Part shown: positions 1-8,085 of the stretch, in pieces
How positions within the stretch are numbered: position 1 is the first letter of the stretch
Layout: each line of letters starts with the position of its first letter
Source: an uncultured Lachnospiraceae bacterium
Lineage (GTDB): Bacteria; Bacillota; Clostridia; Lachnospirales; Lachnospiraceae
Assembly (NCBI GenBank): GCA_900539175.1
Contig: UQAW01000014.1
Coordinates: 1 to 64,000 of the forward strand
Direction: 5' to 3'
Length of the DNA stretch: 64,000 bases
Position numbers and translations under genes: made by a program
Notes under the pieces: generated by a model
What the model saw: the letters and a program-made list of their open reading frames with translations, nothing else
Database searches by the model: none
What the model was told of the DNA's origin: nothing

Positions 1-30
1 GGGCTCTTCACTAAGTGTTCACAGCAAGTG

Positions 31-64
31 GATCTTCGGGCGCACTCCGAAGTCAGCGCAAATC
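31..64. repeat. Fragment resembling one arm of the 23.5-kb palindrome
   Basis: This stretch resembles the inner right arm of the palindrome at 23681-23709. Both read TTCGG, then a CGC-rich stretch, then GAGTCAGCGCAA or AAGTCAGCGCAA. The rest of 1-116 is GC-rich and shows no gene. The left half of any palindrome would lie outside the window, so this may be a truncated view of a dispersed repeat. The match is short and could be coincidental. Confidence 0.3.
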
Positions 65-116
65 CCTTTGCCCTGCCCCCGCACCCCGCCAGCTTTTCCG
101 TCCGTTCGCCAAGTAC

Positions 117-389
117 CTACTTCTTCATCATTCTCATAATGTTCATCATTTGGTTGATTTTAGAAACTTCTTCCTGAGATTTCCCTTTTTTTAAGACTTC
201 AATAATAGCGTCCATTTCCTGAGGTGTGAACTGCATTCCGCTTTTCTGGGAATTAGTGGCGGCTGCCATCAGGAACGGGAGGAGCTCGTTTTGGTTTTTG
301 CTGCTTCCCTGGGCGGCCATGGATTGTAGCATGGCGAGTTTTGCCGGGTCAATTCCGGCGAGTTTTGGATTATCCATCCATTGATTCAT
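117..389 (-). CDS. Met-rich conserved-looking small protein, second of an overlapping pair
   Basis: I do not recognise this family. The product is about 90 residues, helical in character, rich in Met and Gln and ending in a basic Met-rich tail (NIMRMMKK). It has no signal peptide or membrane segment. A start at base 398 would put the AAGGAG site directly against the ATG. The start three codons later, at base 389, leaves nine bases and is preferred. It overlaps the end of the upstream gene by 20 bases, so translation is probably coupled. Both genes lie behind a sigma-E-like promoter at 792-821, so a sporulation role is possible; no function can be read from the sequence. Confidence 0.7.
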   Translation of the reverse strand: MNQWMDNPKLAGIDPAKLAMLQSMAAQGSSKNQNELLPFLMAAATNSQKSGMQFTPQEMDAIIEVLKKGKSQEEVSKINQMMNIMRMMKK

Positions 390-759
390 GATCTGCATCT
401 CCTTCCTGGTTATAGTTTTGCAAAGCGCCCGTTGCCTGTAAAGTTTGAAACATTTCCATCATAGCAAAGGTATTGGATAGGCTTTCAAAAGTTTCTTTCA
501 TATTGCCGTTGGCATAACGACCGATATCCTGAAGCATTTCGGGAAGTGCTGTTCCTGATTCCTGAGACATCATGCGCATGGCAGGAGGTCTTCTGGAGAT
601 TGAGCATACATGCTGCAATTCTTTGAGCTTTGCGAAGATGGAAAGAACCCCCTGCATCTGCAGCGGGGCATATGGAATAGAGGCTTTCAGCAATTGAAGG
701 TTATCATCACTTAGCATCTGGTCAAAGGGGGTCATTTTTGGCTCTTGTGGTTCGTCCAT
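370..759 (-). CDS. Unrecognised 129-residue protein, first of the overlapping pair
   Basis: This is a soluble acidic protein without signal peptide or transmembrane segment. It has a Met-rich central part (AMRMMSQE, then AMMEMFQTLQ) and an acidic C-terminus. A GAGGGAT site lies about 12 bases before the ATG. It shares composition with its downstream neighbour, and the two overlap, which suggests that the products act together or one evolved from the other. I do not recognise the family. It could be a mother-cell sporulation or coat-associated protein given the promoter, but that is inference from the promoter alone. Confidence 0.7.
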   Translation of the reverse strand: MDEPQEPKMTPFDQMLSDDNLQLLKASIPYAPLQMQGVLSIFAKLKELQHVCSISRRPPAMRMMSQESGTALPEMLQDIGRYANGNMKETFESLSNTFAMMEMFQTLQATGALQNYNQEGDADHESMDG

Positions 760-791
760 ATGGTTTATGATCCCTCGCAGGTTTTCTGTTT

Positions 792-821
792 ATTATATGC
801 CCGGGTATAGGAAAGTATGAA
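792..821 (-). promoter_or_regulatory. Candidate sigma-E promoter for the Met-rich pair
   Basis: Read on the minus strand there is TTCATA, a 16-base spacer and CATATAAT, about 33 bases before the first ATG. The B. subtilis sigma-E consensus is roughly an ATA-type -35 and CATACAAT. The same CATA, 16 bases, CATATAnT arrangement occurs before yqfC at 62769-62796, a gene that is sigma-E dependent in Bacillus. An overlapping TATAAT means a sigma-A reading is also possible, but its -35 would be poor. Confidence 0.45.
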
Positions 822-924
822 CGGCAGGCAGGCCGTTTGTTTTTTTGATTCGATTTTTGTGCCAGTATTTTCATTCGGGCTCCAGGCGCATATGATAAAA
901 TAAAAAGGAAATGTCACGCTTTTT

Positions 925-1074
925 ATGAAAGAAGAAAAAATAAAACTGGTAAAAGAAGAGAATGCCATTTATGAAGTTGATCTGGAATGCCTGAAAAAGA
1001 AAGAAGGAAGAAAAAAAAGAGTGGACGCAAAGTCTCATGGTAATTGGTATCAGGAAAAGAGACAGGGCAACTGA
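925..1074 (+). CDS. Small basic ORF of 49 codons
   Basis: The reading frame gives a highly charged 49-residue peptide rich in Lys and Glu (starts MKEEKIKLVKEE, ends QEKRQGN). AAAGGA lies about 15 bases upstream, which is further than ideal. A terminator-like hairpin follows at 1135-1179. It is divergent from the Met-rich pair. The composition resembles real small cytoplasmic proteins more than random sequence, but the length gives little statistical support. No function is proposed. Confidence 0.4.
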   Translation: MKEEKIKLVKEENAIYEVDLECLKKKEGRKKRVDAKSHGNWYQEKRQGN

Positions 1075-1134
1075 TAGATTTCGTGTATCATAGTGGGCAA
1101 AATACCTTTTGACCCCAGCATCATTTAAATGTGC

Positions 1135-1179
1135 AGGAGCAGGGGATTGTATTATAAATAACGATATCCTGCTCCTTTT
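1135..1179 (+). terminator. Probable intrinsic terminator
   Basis: AGGAGCAGG at 1135-1143 pairs perfectly with CCTGCTCCT at 1168-1176 and is followed by TTTT. The loop is 24 bases. It would end transcription of the 49-codon ORF and insulate the arabinofuranosidase promoter. Confidence 0.55.
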
Positions 1180-1253
1180 GGAATGAAAAAGTATTATATT
1201 TTACGAAAAATGTTGAATATTCAAAGGAGTTTCGTGAAAAAGTGCACAGTGTA

Positions 1254-1283
1254 TTGACGGCTGTTATGGTAATTATGTATAAT
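1254..1283 (+). promoter_or_regulatory. Sigma-A promoter for the GH51 gene
   Basis: TTGACG at 1254-1259 and TATAAT at 1278-1283 are separated by 18 bases and lie 36 bases before the start codon. This is a strong vegetative promoter. No operator palindrome was evident around it. Confidence 0.7.
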
Positions 1284-1318
1284 ACTGCCATAAAAAAGGA
1301 AGAAAAGAGGTAACGTGT

Positions 1319-4300
1319 ATGAAGAGGTGGAAAAGTACAGGAAGAAAGCTTGCGGCTTTCTTTTTGACCATGTGTATGACGGTATCGGCTATGTCGGTTT
1401 ATGCACAGGCAGAAGTCAGTGAAGAGAACGGTGACATGCTGGTTCACTATGATTTCAGTGGATTAAGCGGAGGCGTCACAGATGGTACAGAGATTCCGGA
1501 TGTTTCCGGTAATGAAAATCATGCGGCTGCAAAGGGGAATGGACTGACAGCAGCCGATGGTATACTGACATTGCCGGGTGGTGCAAATGGAAGCGGTGCC
1601 GGTTATGTGGAACTTCCAAAAGGTCTGTTTGACGGTCAGAAAGAACTGACTGTCTCTATCTGGATGAAGAATGAGACAGGTGCAGGTAACTATACTGGAT
1701 TTTACATCGGAACCGATGCGAATAGCAATGGCGTCCCCACCAGCTATTTTCTGTTGAATCCGCAGAATCCAAGCCGTGTGATGAAGGCAGTGCTTACCAA
1801 TACAGTAAATGAATCTGCTCCGTACCTTACAGAAGTAGGTCCGGGAGCAACCAATAATGCATCGGATAGTTTTGTGACAGGTGATCAGTGGGCACTCTAC
1901 ACGGTAGTTCTGACAGAAAACAGTATTACAGGATATCTGGACGGAGAAAAATATAAGACCTATGAAACGCAGTGTTCCCTTGCAGACTTTGGAAGTGATT
2001 TGTTGTCTTATATTGGAAAATCCCCTTATCCGGATATGTTTTATAAAGGCGGGATAAAAGATCTTCAGGTATATACAAGGGCCTTAGCGGATGATGAGAT
2101 CTCAGAATTATATCTGGAAGGAATGGATGCTTCGGATATATTGGAAAAAGCGAAAGCTGAAATTTCAATTCCGGAAGTGACAGGCGGGATGGTAAACTGC
2201 AATTTTGTCTCAGAACTGACACTTGCAGATTCAGCAATGAATGGAATGGTTCAGGTGAACTGGACAAGCAGCAATCCTGCAGTGATCTCAAACAGCGGAA
2301 CAATCACAGATCCGGGTGAGGAGACTACGGTTACCATGACGGCAATCCTGTCCTACGAGACAGTGACTGTCGAAAAATCCATAGAGATAAAAGTTATGCC
2401 GGCAGGAGAAACTACATATTCGATGATCGTAGATGCGAAGAACGAGGGCGTTGAAATCAGTCAGGAGATGATTGGACTTTTCTTTGAAGATATTAACAGT
2501 GCAGCTGATGGTGGTCTGAATCCTGAGATGGTAAAAAACAATTCCTTTGAGACTTATTTTAACGTAGTAAGTATTGAAGAAAGAGGAAGAGGAAATGAGT
2601 ACTCCTGGAAACTGCACTGGGTCAGTGATCATGACGCAAACTTTACTGTGAAGCAGGATCCGGCTGTATACATGAATGAGAATAATACAAATTATGCAGT
2701 TATTACCGGGAACATGGTATTGACAAACGGTGGTTTTGCACCGATGAACAATCCGAATTCCGAAGCGATGCCGATTACAAAAGATCAGGCTTATGATTTC
2801 TCAATCTGGACAAAAGCGGATGATTCCTATACAGGAACATTGAAGGTTCAGGTGGTGAATGCAAAGGGAGAGGCACTGACAGGAGAAAAAGAGATTTCTC
2901 TGGTAAATGACGGAACATGGCAGAAAGCAGAGGCAGTCCTCACTGGAACAAAAACAGAAAAGGGAAGAATCAAGCTTACAATCAGCGGTGCAAAAGAAAC
3001 AGACATTCTGAATATGGATATGGTATCCTTAAGTTCTCAGGACACCTATGGATATGGAAATAAAAACTATGCATATGGAAAGGGTATCCGAAAAGATCTG
3101 GCAGAAAAGCTGCTGGCACTCAATCCAAGCTTTATACGCTTTCCGGGAGGATGTATCATCGAAGGTAACTCCGGAAGAGAAAGTTATTATAACTGGGAGT
3201 GGTCCGTAGGTCCGCTGGAAGAGAGAAAGGCGATTGCAAACCACTGGGCAAGCGACAATGGAAGTTATACCAGTACATATAGTTATATGCAGTCCTTCGG
3301 ATTTGGTTATCATGAGATCCTGCAGCTTTGTGAGGATATGGGTGCTGAGCCATTCCCGATTTTGAGCGCAGGTGTGTTCTGTCAGTTTGCAAACGGAGAC
3401 AGGGCACCGGCAGCATCCGGAGCAGAATTGGATAAATTTGCACAACATGCAACACATCTGATTGATTATTGTTGGGGTGATCCGGACAGTGCGGATGCGA
3501 CGCAGAAAGAGTGGGCGTCGAAACGTGTGGAGAACGGACATGAAGAGCCGTTTCATCTGAATTATGTCGGTATCGGCAATGAAAACTGGGGAAGCAAGTA
3601 TCTCAATAACTTTGAATATATCAAAGATTACGTAGAAGCTTATGTGGAAGAACATTATCCGGGCAGAGAAATTACGATTATTTCTTCCGCGGGTCCGGCA
3701 GCAGAAGATAACAGCTATCAGACTGCGTGGGATTGGCTGAACGAAAAAGATGCAGGTGAAACACTGGTAGATGAGCATTATTACCAGAGTAAAGAATTTA
3801 TGTTAAATAAAGATGACCGTTATGATTATTACAACAGACTGGACAATGGCGGAAGCAATGTATTCCTGGGAGAATATGCAACCCATCTGGGTTCCAGAAA
3901 TAATAATCTGGAGTCTGCAATCTGTGATGCAGCGTATATGACAGGTGTTGAGAGAAACGGTGATATTGTACGTCACGCTTCTTATGCTCCGTTGTTAGAG
4001 AAAATTGGAAGTACAAACTGGACACAGAATATGATTCATTTTGATGAATATGATAGTTTTGCAACACCAAACTATTATGTACAGCAGATGTTCTCCAATA
4101 ATTATGGAACGCAGATTGTAAATACAGCACTTGAGAAAGCTGGAGAGAACTATACACAGAATATCGGTGCTCCGATTATCGGTACCTGGGCTACGGAAGG
4201 TTATGCAACACACATCAAAGTGACCAGAGAAGACGGAACTGTATTGCTGGATGACGACTTCAGTGAAAATGGAGCAGGCGGCATGAAATGGGAGACCTTC

Positions 4301-5791
4301 CCTGGTTCCACCGCCGGATTTACGATTGCAGATGGTAAGCTGACCCTTTTACAGGGAAGCGGTATGAATGCAGTATGGCTTCCGGAGGCAGCCAATAATC
4401 CGGAATGGTACAATTATAAAGTTGAAATAACTGTGGTAAAAACAGGTGGAAATGAAGGCTTCCTGATCGGTGTGGGAGCAAAAGATTCTGAGAATTATTA
4501 TTGGTATAATATGGGCGGCTGGGGTAATACAAAGACTGTTATGGAACGTGCCAGAACAGATGTTGGACGCGCTCCGATTGGAAATAATTTCAGCTACGGA
4601 TTTAAGAAAATCAATAATAACGAAGAGATGAATGTTACTGTAAACTACGGCATCAACGGTAAACTGGAGGCTGGATATACCAGTGCTACAGTAGATAAGA
4701 GTCAGGACTTTGTTGGAAACTTAAGACCATATCAGAATGATATTTATCAGGTAGCATCCAAGGATGACAAGTATATTTACCTGAAACTGGTAAATCATGA
4801 TGACTATGCAAAGGATATCAAGCTTACTTATCCGGGCGTAGCAGATCAGAAAGCAGAGATTATCTGTCTGAGCGGAAATGCAAATGATGTCAATGCAATT
4901 GGAAATGAAAAAGTTGCTCCTGAAACAACAACCCAGGAGGTAAAGGACGGAACTATGAAGTATCTGGTTCCTGCAATGTCTTTCAGCGTTATTAAGGTTG
5001 CATATAAGAATCATTCAGAAATTGCAGACAAAACAGAATTACAGGCAGCAATTGACAATGCAGTATCTTTGGATCAGAAAGAGAACTATACAGAAGACAG
5101 CTGGGCAGTATTTGAAGCGGCACTTACAGAAGCAAAGGCTGTACTGGCGGATGAAGAGGCAGATCAGGACAAAGTAGATCGGACCGTTCAGATACTTACA
5201 GATGCACAGAACGCATTGACAGAAAAATCGGAACCTGTCAGAGATATCTTTGTGGATGTAAATGATGGAGACTGGTTTGAACCTTATGTGCAGTATGTAT
5301 ATGAGAAAGGTCTTATGACTGGTCTGGACAAAACGCACTTTGGACCGGCAGCAGAATTGTCACGGGCACAGCTTGCAGTGATCCTTTACCGATTGGAAGG
5401 AAGCCCGGAAGTAACATACACTGCAAAGTTTACGGATGTAGGAAGAAATGAGTTCTATACAAATGCAGTTGTATGGGCGAGTGAGCAGGGAATCGTCACT
5501 GGATATGAAGGTACAGGTTTGTTTGCACCTTCGAAAATGATCTCACGCGAAGAACTGGTTGTGATGTTGTATCGTTATGCAAAATATTGCAAGACGGATA
5601 TTAACGGAAATGGTGATTTGAGCAAGTTTCAGGATGGTGCATCTGTAAGCACGTTTGCCATCGATGCAATGCGTTGGGCGATTGAAAAAGAAATTATAGT
5701 CGGTGATCAGGGAAAACTGAGACCTCAGGATTCCTCAAACCGTGTTGAAGGTGCAGTTGTTCTTCAGAGATTTTTAGAAACTATTTTATAA
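1319..5791 (+). CDS. Secreted GH51 alpha-L-arabinofuranosidase with LamG-like, FIVAR and SLH domains
   Basis: This 1490-residue enzyme should release L-arabinose from arabinan or arabinoxylan at the cell surface. Residues 1-32 are a signal peptide. About 40-265 is a LamG-like (concanavalin-fold) carbohydrate-binding domain and about 275-360 a bacterial Ig-like domain. A GH51 core follows, with the acid/base Glu in GNENWG (E755) and the nucleophile Glu in FLGEYATH (E852). An inserted lectin-like beta domain lies at about 975-1130 inside the C-terminal beta part. A FIVAR-type helical segment spans about 1240-1305. Three SLH repeats (about 1311-1360, 1370-1425, 1440-1490) should anchor it to secondary cell-wall polymer. 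It is monocistronic, with its own promoter and a terminator behind it. Confidence 0.93.
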   Translation: MKRWKSTGRKLAAFFLTMCMTVSAMSVYAQAEVSEENGDMLVHYDFSGLSGGVTDGTEIPDVSGNENHAAAKGNGLTAADGILTLPGGANGSGAGYVELPKGLFDGQKELTVSIWMKNETGAGNYTGFYIGTDANSNGVPTSYFLLNPQNPSRVMKAVLTNTVNESAPYLTEVGPGATNNASDSFVTGDQWALYTVVLTENSITGYLDGEKYKTYETQCSLADFGSDLLSYIGKSPYPDMFYKGGIKDLQVYTRALADDEISELYLEGMDASDILEKAKAEISIPEVTGGMVNCNFVSELTLADSAMNGMVQVNWTSSNPAVISNSGTITDPGEETTVTMTAILSYETVTVEKSIEIKVMPAGETTYSMIVDAKNEGVEISQEMIGLFFEDINSAADGGLNPEMVKNNSFETYFNVVSIEERGRGNEYSWKLHWVSDHDANFTVKQDPAVYMNENNTNYAVITGNMVLTNGGFAPMNNPNSEAMPITKDQAYDFSIWTKADDSYTGTLKVQVVNAKGEALTGEKEISLVNDGTWQKAEAVLTGTKTEKGRIKLTISGAKETDILNMDMVSLSSQDTYGYGNKNYAYGKGIRKDLAEKLLALNPSFIRFPGGCIIEGNSGRESYYNWEWSVGPLEERKAIANHWASDNGSYTSTYSYMQSFGFGYHEILQLCEDMGAEPFPILSAGVFCQFANGDRAPAASGAELDKFAQHATHLIDYCWGDPDSADATQKEWASKRVENGHEEPFHLNYVGIGNENWGSKYLNNFEYIKDYVEAYVEEHYPGREITIISSAGPAAEDNSYQTAWDWLNEKDAGETLVDEHYYQSKEFMLNKDDRYDYYNRLDNGGSNVFLGEYATHLGSRNNNLESAICDAAYMTGVERNGDIVRHASYAPLLEKIGSTNWTQNMIHFDEYDSFATPNYYVQQMFSNNYGTQIVNTALEKAGENYTQNIGAPIIGTWATEGYATHIKVTREDGTVLLDDDFSENGAGGMKWETFPGSTAGFTIADGKLTLLQGSGMNAVWLPEAANNPEWYNYKVEITVVKTGGNEGFLIGVGAKDSENYYWYNMGGWGNTKTVMERARTDVGRAPIGNNFSYGFKKINNNEEMNVTVNYGINGKLEAGYTSATVDKSQDFVGNLRPYQNDIYQVASKDDKYIYLKLVNHDDYAKDIKLTYPGVADQKAEIICLSGNANDVNAIGNEKVAPETTTQEVKDGTMKYLVPAMSFSVIKVAYKNHSEIADKTELQAAIDNAVSLDQKENYTEDSWAVFEAALTEAKAVLADEEADQDKVDRTVQILTDAQNALTEKSEPVRDIFVDVNDGDWFEPYVQYVYEKGLMTGLDKTHFGPAAELSRAQLAVILYRLEGSPEVTYTAKFTDVGRNEFYTNAVVWASEQGIVTGYEGTGLFAPSKMISREELVVMLYRYAKYCKTDINGNGDLSKFQDGASVSTFAIDAMRWAIEKEIIVGDQGKLRPQDSSNRVEGAVVLQRFLETIL

Positions 5792-5825
5792 TGAGTATAT
5801 TGTAAGTGTATCCTGTTTTTAAATC

Positions 5826-5856
5826 CCCCCAGGAGAGAAAAGCTCTCTCCTGGGGG
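5826..5856. terminator. Bidirectional hairpin between convergent genes
   Basis: A 13-base-pair stem (CCCCCAGGAGAGA pairing with TCTCTCCTGGGGG) has a 5-base loop. It sits between the stop of the GH51 gene and the stop of the Cys/Gly-rich gene on the other strand. Neither side has a long T run, so termination may rely on stem strength. Confidence 0.6.
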
Positions 5857-5870
5857 AATGCTATTGGCTA

Positions 5871-6143
5871 TTAGCAGCAGCCATTTCCTCCGCAGCAGAA
5901 CAGGAGCAGGATGATCAGCAGGCAGCTGTCATTGCCCCAGCCGTTGCCGCAACCAGATCCGTTATTGCCGCATCCGCCGCAGCAAGATAACAGAAGCAGA
6001 ATCCAGATAATGCTGCATCCGCAGTTGTTACCGCCGAAGAGGCCATTGGAGAGACCACAGCCATTGTCACATCCGCATCCATTGTCACATCCACATCCGT
6101 TATCGCATCCGCATCCACAATTTGTAGCACTTAAATCACTCAT
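5871..6143 (-). CDS. Cys/Gly-repeat small protein with two hydrophobic Leu/Ile segments
   Basis: The 90-residue product contains three consecutive CDNGCG-type units (residues about 10-30), then a short LSNGLFGG linker and a hydrophobic SIIWILLLLS segment. A Cys/Gly/Asn stretch follows, then a second LLIILLLF segment and a CCGGNGCC end. About a quarter of residues are Cys. A GGAGG site precedes the ATG and a sigma-K-like promoter lies at 6180-6207. Cys/Gly-rich small proteins of this look occur in spore coats of Firmicutes. The context (next to a CspA-like protease) fits, but the role is inferred. Metal binding or disulfide cross-linking would both suit the composition. Low complexity makes antisense frames open here too. 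Confidence 0.75.
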   Translation of the reverse strand: MSDLSATNCGCGCDNGCGCDNGCGCDNGCGLSNGLFGGNNCGCSIIWILLLLSCCGGCGNNGSGCGNGWGNDSCLLIILLLFCCGGNGCC

Positions 6144-6179
6144 GTTAAATCCTCCAAAGATTAATTATTATTTACACTT

Positions 6180-6207
6180 TAAGTTATGTCTTTGAAGGCA
6201 AATGGGT
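6180..6207 (-). promoter_or_regulatory. Candidate sigma-K promoter for the Cys/Gly-rich gene
   Basis: On the minus strand AC, 17 bases, then CATAACTTA matches the late mother-cell consensus (AC and CATAnnnTA). It lies about 37 bases before the ATG. The consensus is short, so chance occurrence is possible; no better sigma-A promoter was seen nearby. Confidence 0.4.
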
Positions 6208-6261
6208 TACAAAATCAGAAAAAAAATTTAAATAATTTTTGTGCCGCATGGAAGCAGGAGG

Positions 6262-7974
6262 TCAGGTGGCAGTTGTCAGAGCAAGAAACGTCTGATAGAG
6301 ATTCAATGTTCCATATCCCCATTCCCGATTGGGATAAGAAAGCGGGTTTGTCTGGACACAGCCCCGGATCAGATAAATCTTAATCTGGTGGGTGGTAAAA
6401 TAGAGGGGAGGATTCCGCCGAAGTCCCCATTCGGTCAAAAGAGCACAGGCTCCTGCGGTAATTGCGGCAGAAGCACTGGTTCCGGTAAAGGTAATATAGG
6501 AATTACCGGGACCGGGAGCAGTTACGTCCACGCCTGGAGCGGCAAAATCGGGTTTTATACTTCCGGCTACGGTATAGCCTCTGCCGGAATGAATGAAAAG
6601 GCTGTTGTTTGCGGCGTTATATGCGGCCACAGAAATTGCACTGTCAGCAGGGGAGGGGGTAGTAAGCGTTGTGTAAGGATTCGGGCTCAGGAAGCGGACA
6701 TCGGGTTGATTAAATTCTGTGATCGGAAGCCACATATGATAATCCAGATTTCCAGGGCGGTTGGGATAAACACTAAGTGTCCATACTCCCGGCGTAGGCG
6801 CCACAAAACGCATAAGAATCAGTTGATTTCCGGAGGTTGACTGCGCAAGATCGTAATTGACGTAGATAATGGTATTTTCCAATACAAAGCTGACCTTATC
6901 ATTTCCCTGAAGTGTTATGGGAATCCGTGGATATATTTCTCCAAGGGGAGTTCGGAAACTAACCGAGAAAATCTGCGGTACCTGTCCCCAAAGTTCACAG
7001 CTAAAGCCGCGGCTGCCTTCCGGAACCAGGATTTCGACGGTTGTCGGAGGGGATTGTTCCCCGGATACCCCGTAAAAATGGTGTGCCTTCCCGGATTCAT
7101 TGCCGCAGGGAATCACAGGGGTAAGCCCTCTGAATTGAGAGAACCGGTTCAGCGTAACTTCTAAAGGCTGACTGCCGGTATGACCGCCTTGATTCGACCC
7201 CAGTGCAAGACAGAGAATCATAGGTTTCTGTTCCTGTTCACTGATGTGTGTGAGGTAGGAGAGTGCAGTCAGAATATCATTTTCAGCAAAAGCAGGACTA
7301 TTCCCGGAAATCAGATAGAGGTCTTTTAAGTATTGTTTTGCTTCTTTTAATTTTACAACAACCAGTTCTGAGCCAGGTGCGGCTCCGGCAAATTCGTTGG
7401 CAGGACTGGGGGAACCGGCAGCAATTCCTGCAACAGCAGTACCATGTCCTGTTTCATCTACGGTTGGGACGAGTGTCAGCGGATTGTCGGAGGAGAGCGC
7501 CTGATTGATGTCCTGACTGGTATACTCGGAGCCGTATGGGAAATCAAAGGGTCTGCGCCGGGCGTCTTCACTAATTGTCTGATCCCAGAGTTTTAAGATG
7601 CGTGTCCTTCCCTGGCTGTCCAGAAAAGCCGGATGGGTGTAGTTGATTCCTGTATCGATGATGCCGATCAATACGCCCTGACCGGTAAGATTAAGCAAAG
7701 ACTGATTCTGAAGCTGCAGGATGCCGGAAGCTTCCAGGGAGGTGGTGTCCTGGGGGGTATACAGGCAGGGAACAACGTTATAAGGTAAGACATCAAACTG
7801 ATTTTCGGGAAGGTTTCTTCGTTGATAGTAAAGAATGGAGTATTGTTGACTTGCATAAAGGGTTTTACCGATCTCGGGATCAAGATTCTGAATTTCTTCA
7901 AGATTGACCTGATAATTGCTCAGAATCAGATCTGCATAATCATTGGAATAAATCATTTCGGTAAGTGTTGGCAT
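6262..7974 (-). CDS. CspA-like subtilisin-family serine protease
   Basis: This is a 570-residue S8 peptidase. The catalytic triad is intact: Asp in IIDTGIN (D107), His in ETGHGTAVAG (H177) and Ser in FTGTSASAA (S500). The spacing between His and Ser is large because of a jellyroll-like insertion at about 300-430. This is the hallmark of the CspA/B/C germination-protease group of Clostridia rather than of secreted subtilisins. There is no signal peptide, as expected for Csp proteins packaged in spores; the N-terminal about 80 residues may be the prodomain. In Clostridium these proteases activate the cortex hydrolase SleC. Other Lachnospiraceae carry several such proteases, so the exact role is uncertain. 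A GGAG lies 14 bases before the ATG. Confidence 0.88.
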   Translation of the reverse strand: MPTLTEMIYSNDYADLILSNYQVNLEEIQNLDPEIGKTLYASQQYSILYYQRRNLPENQFDVLPYNVVPCLYTPQDTTSLEASGILQLQNQSLLNLTGQGVLIGIIDTGINYTHPAFLDSQGRTRILKLWDQTISEDARRRPFDFPYGSEYTSQDINQALSSDNPLTLVPTVDETGHGTAVAGIAAGSPSPANEFAGAAPGSELVVVKLKEAKQYLKDLYLISGNSPAFAENDILTALSYLTHISEQEQKPMILCLALGSNQGGHTGSQPLEVTLNRFSQFRGLTPVIPCGNESGKAHHFYGVSGEQSPPTTVEILVPEGSRGFSCELWGQVPQIFSVSFRTPLGEIYPRIPITLQGNDKVSFVLENTIIYVNYDLAQSTSGNQLILMRFVAPTPGVWTLSVYPNRPGNLDYHMWLPITEFNQPDVRFLSPNPYTTLTTPSPADSAISVAAYNAANNSLFIHSGRGYTVAGSIKPDFAAPGVDVTAPGPGNSYITFTGTSASAAITAGACALLTEWGLRRNPPLYFTTHQIKIYLIRGCVQTNPLSYPNREWGYGTLNLYQTFLALTTAT

Positions 7975-8041
7975 AGGAGTCGTCTTCTCCAGGGGTTTTT
8001 ACAAATTATGTAGCAGAGATTGAAAATAGCACGCAGAAAAG

Positions 8042-8081
8042 AAAAACCGCAGGATTGGCGTTACACCATATCCTGCGGTTT
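8042..8081 (-). terminator. Intrinsic terminator of purF
   Basis: A 12-base-pair stem (AAACCGCAGGAT at 8044-8055 with ATCCTGCGGTTT at 8070-8081) begins five bases after the purF stop on the minus strand and runs into a T tract. It separates purF from the downstream CspA-like protease gene. Confidence 0.85.
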
Positions 8082-8085
8082 ATGT

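Noticed and set aside
5911..6195. Plus-strand frame with Pro-His repeats
   Set aside because: It is the antisense of the Cys/Gly repeat; the minus-strand ORF has a GGAGG site and a promoter, the plus strand does not.
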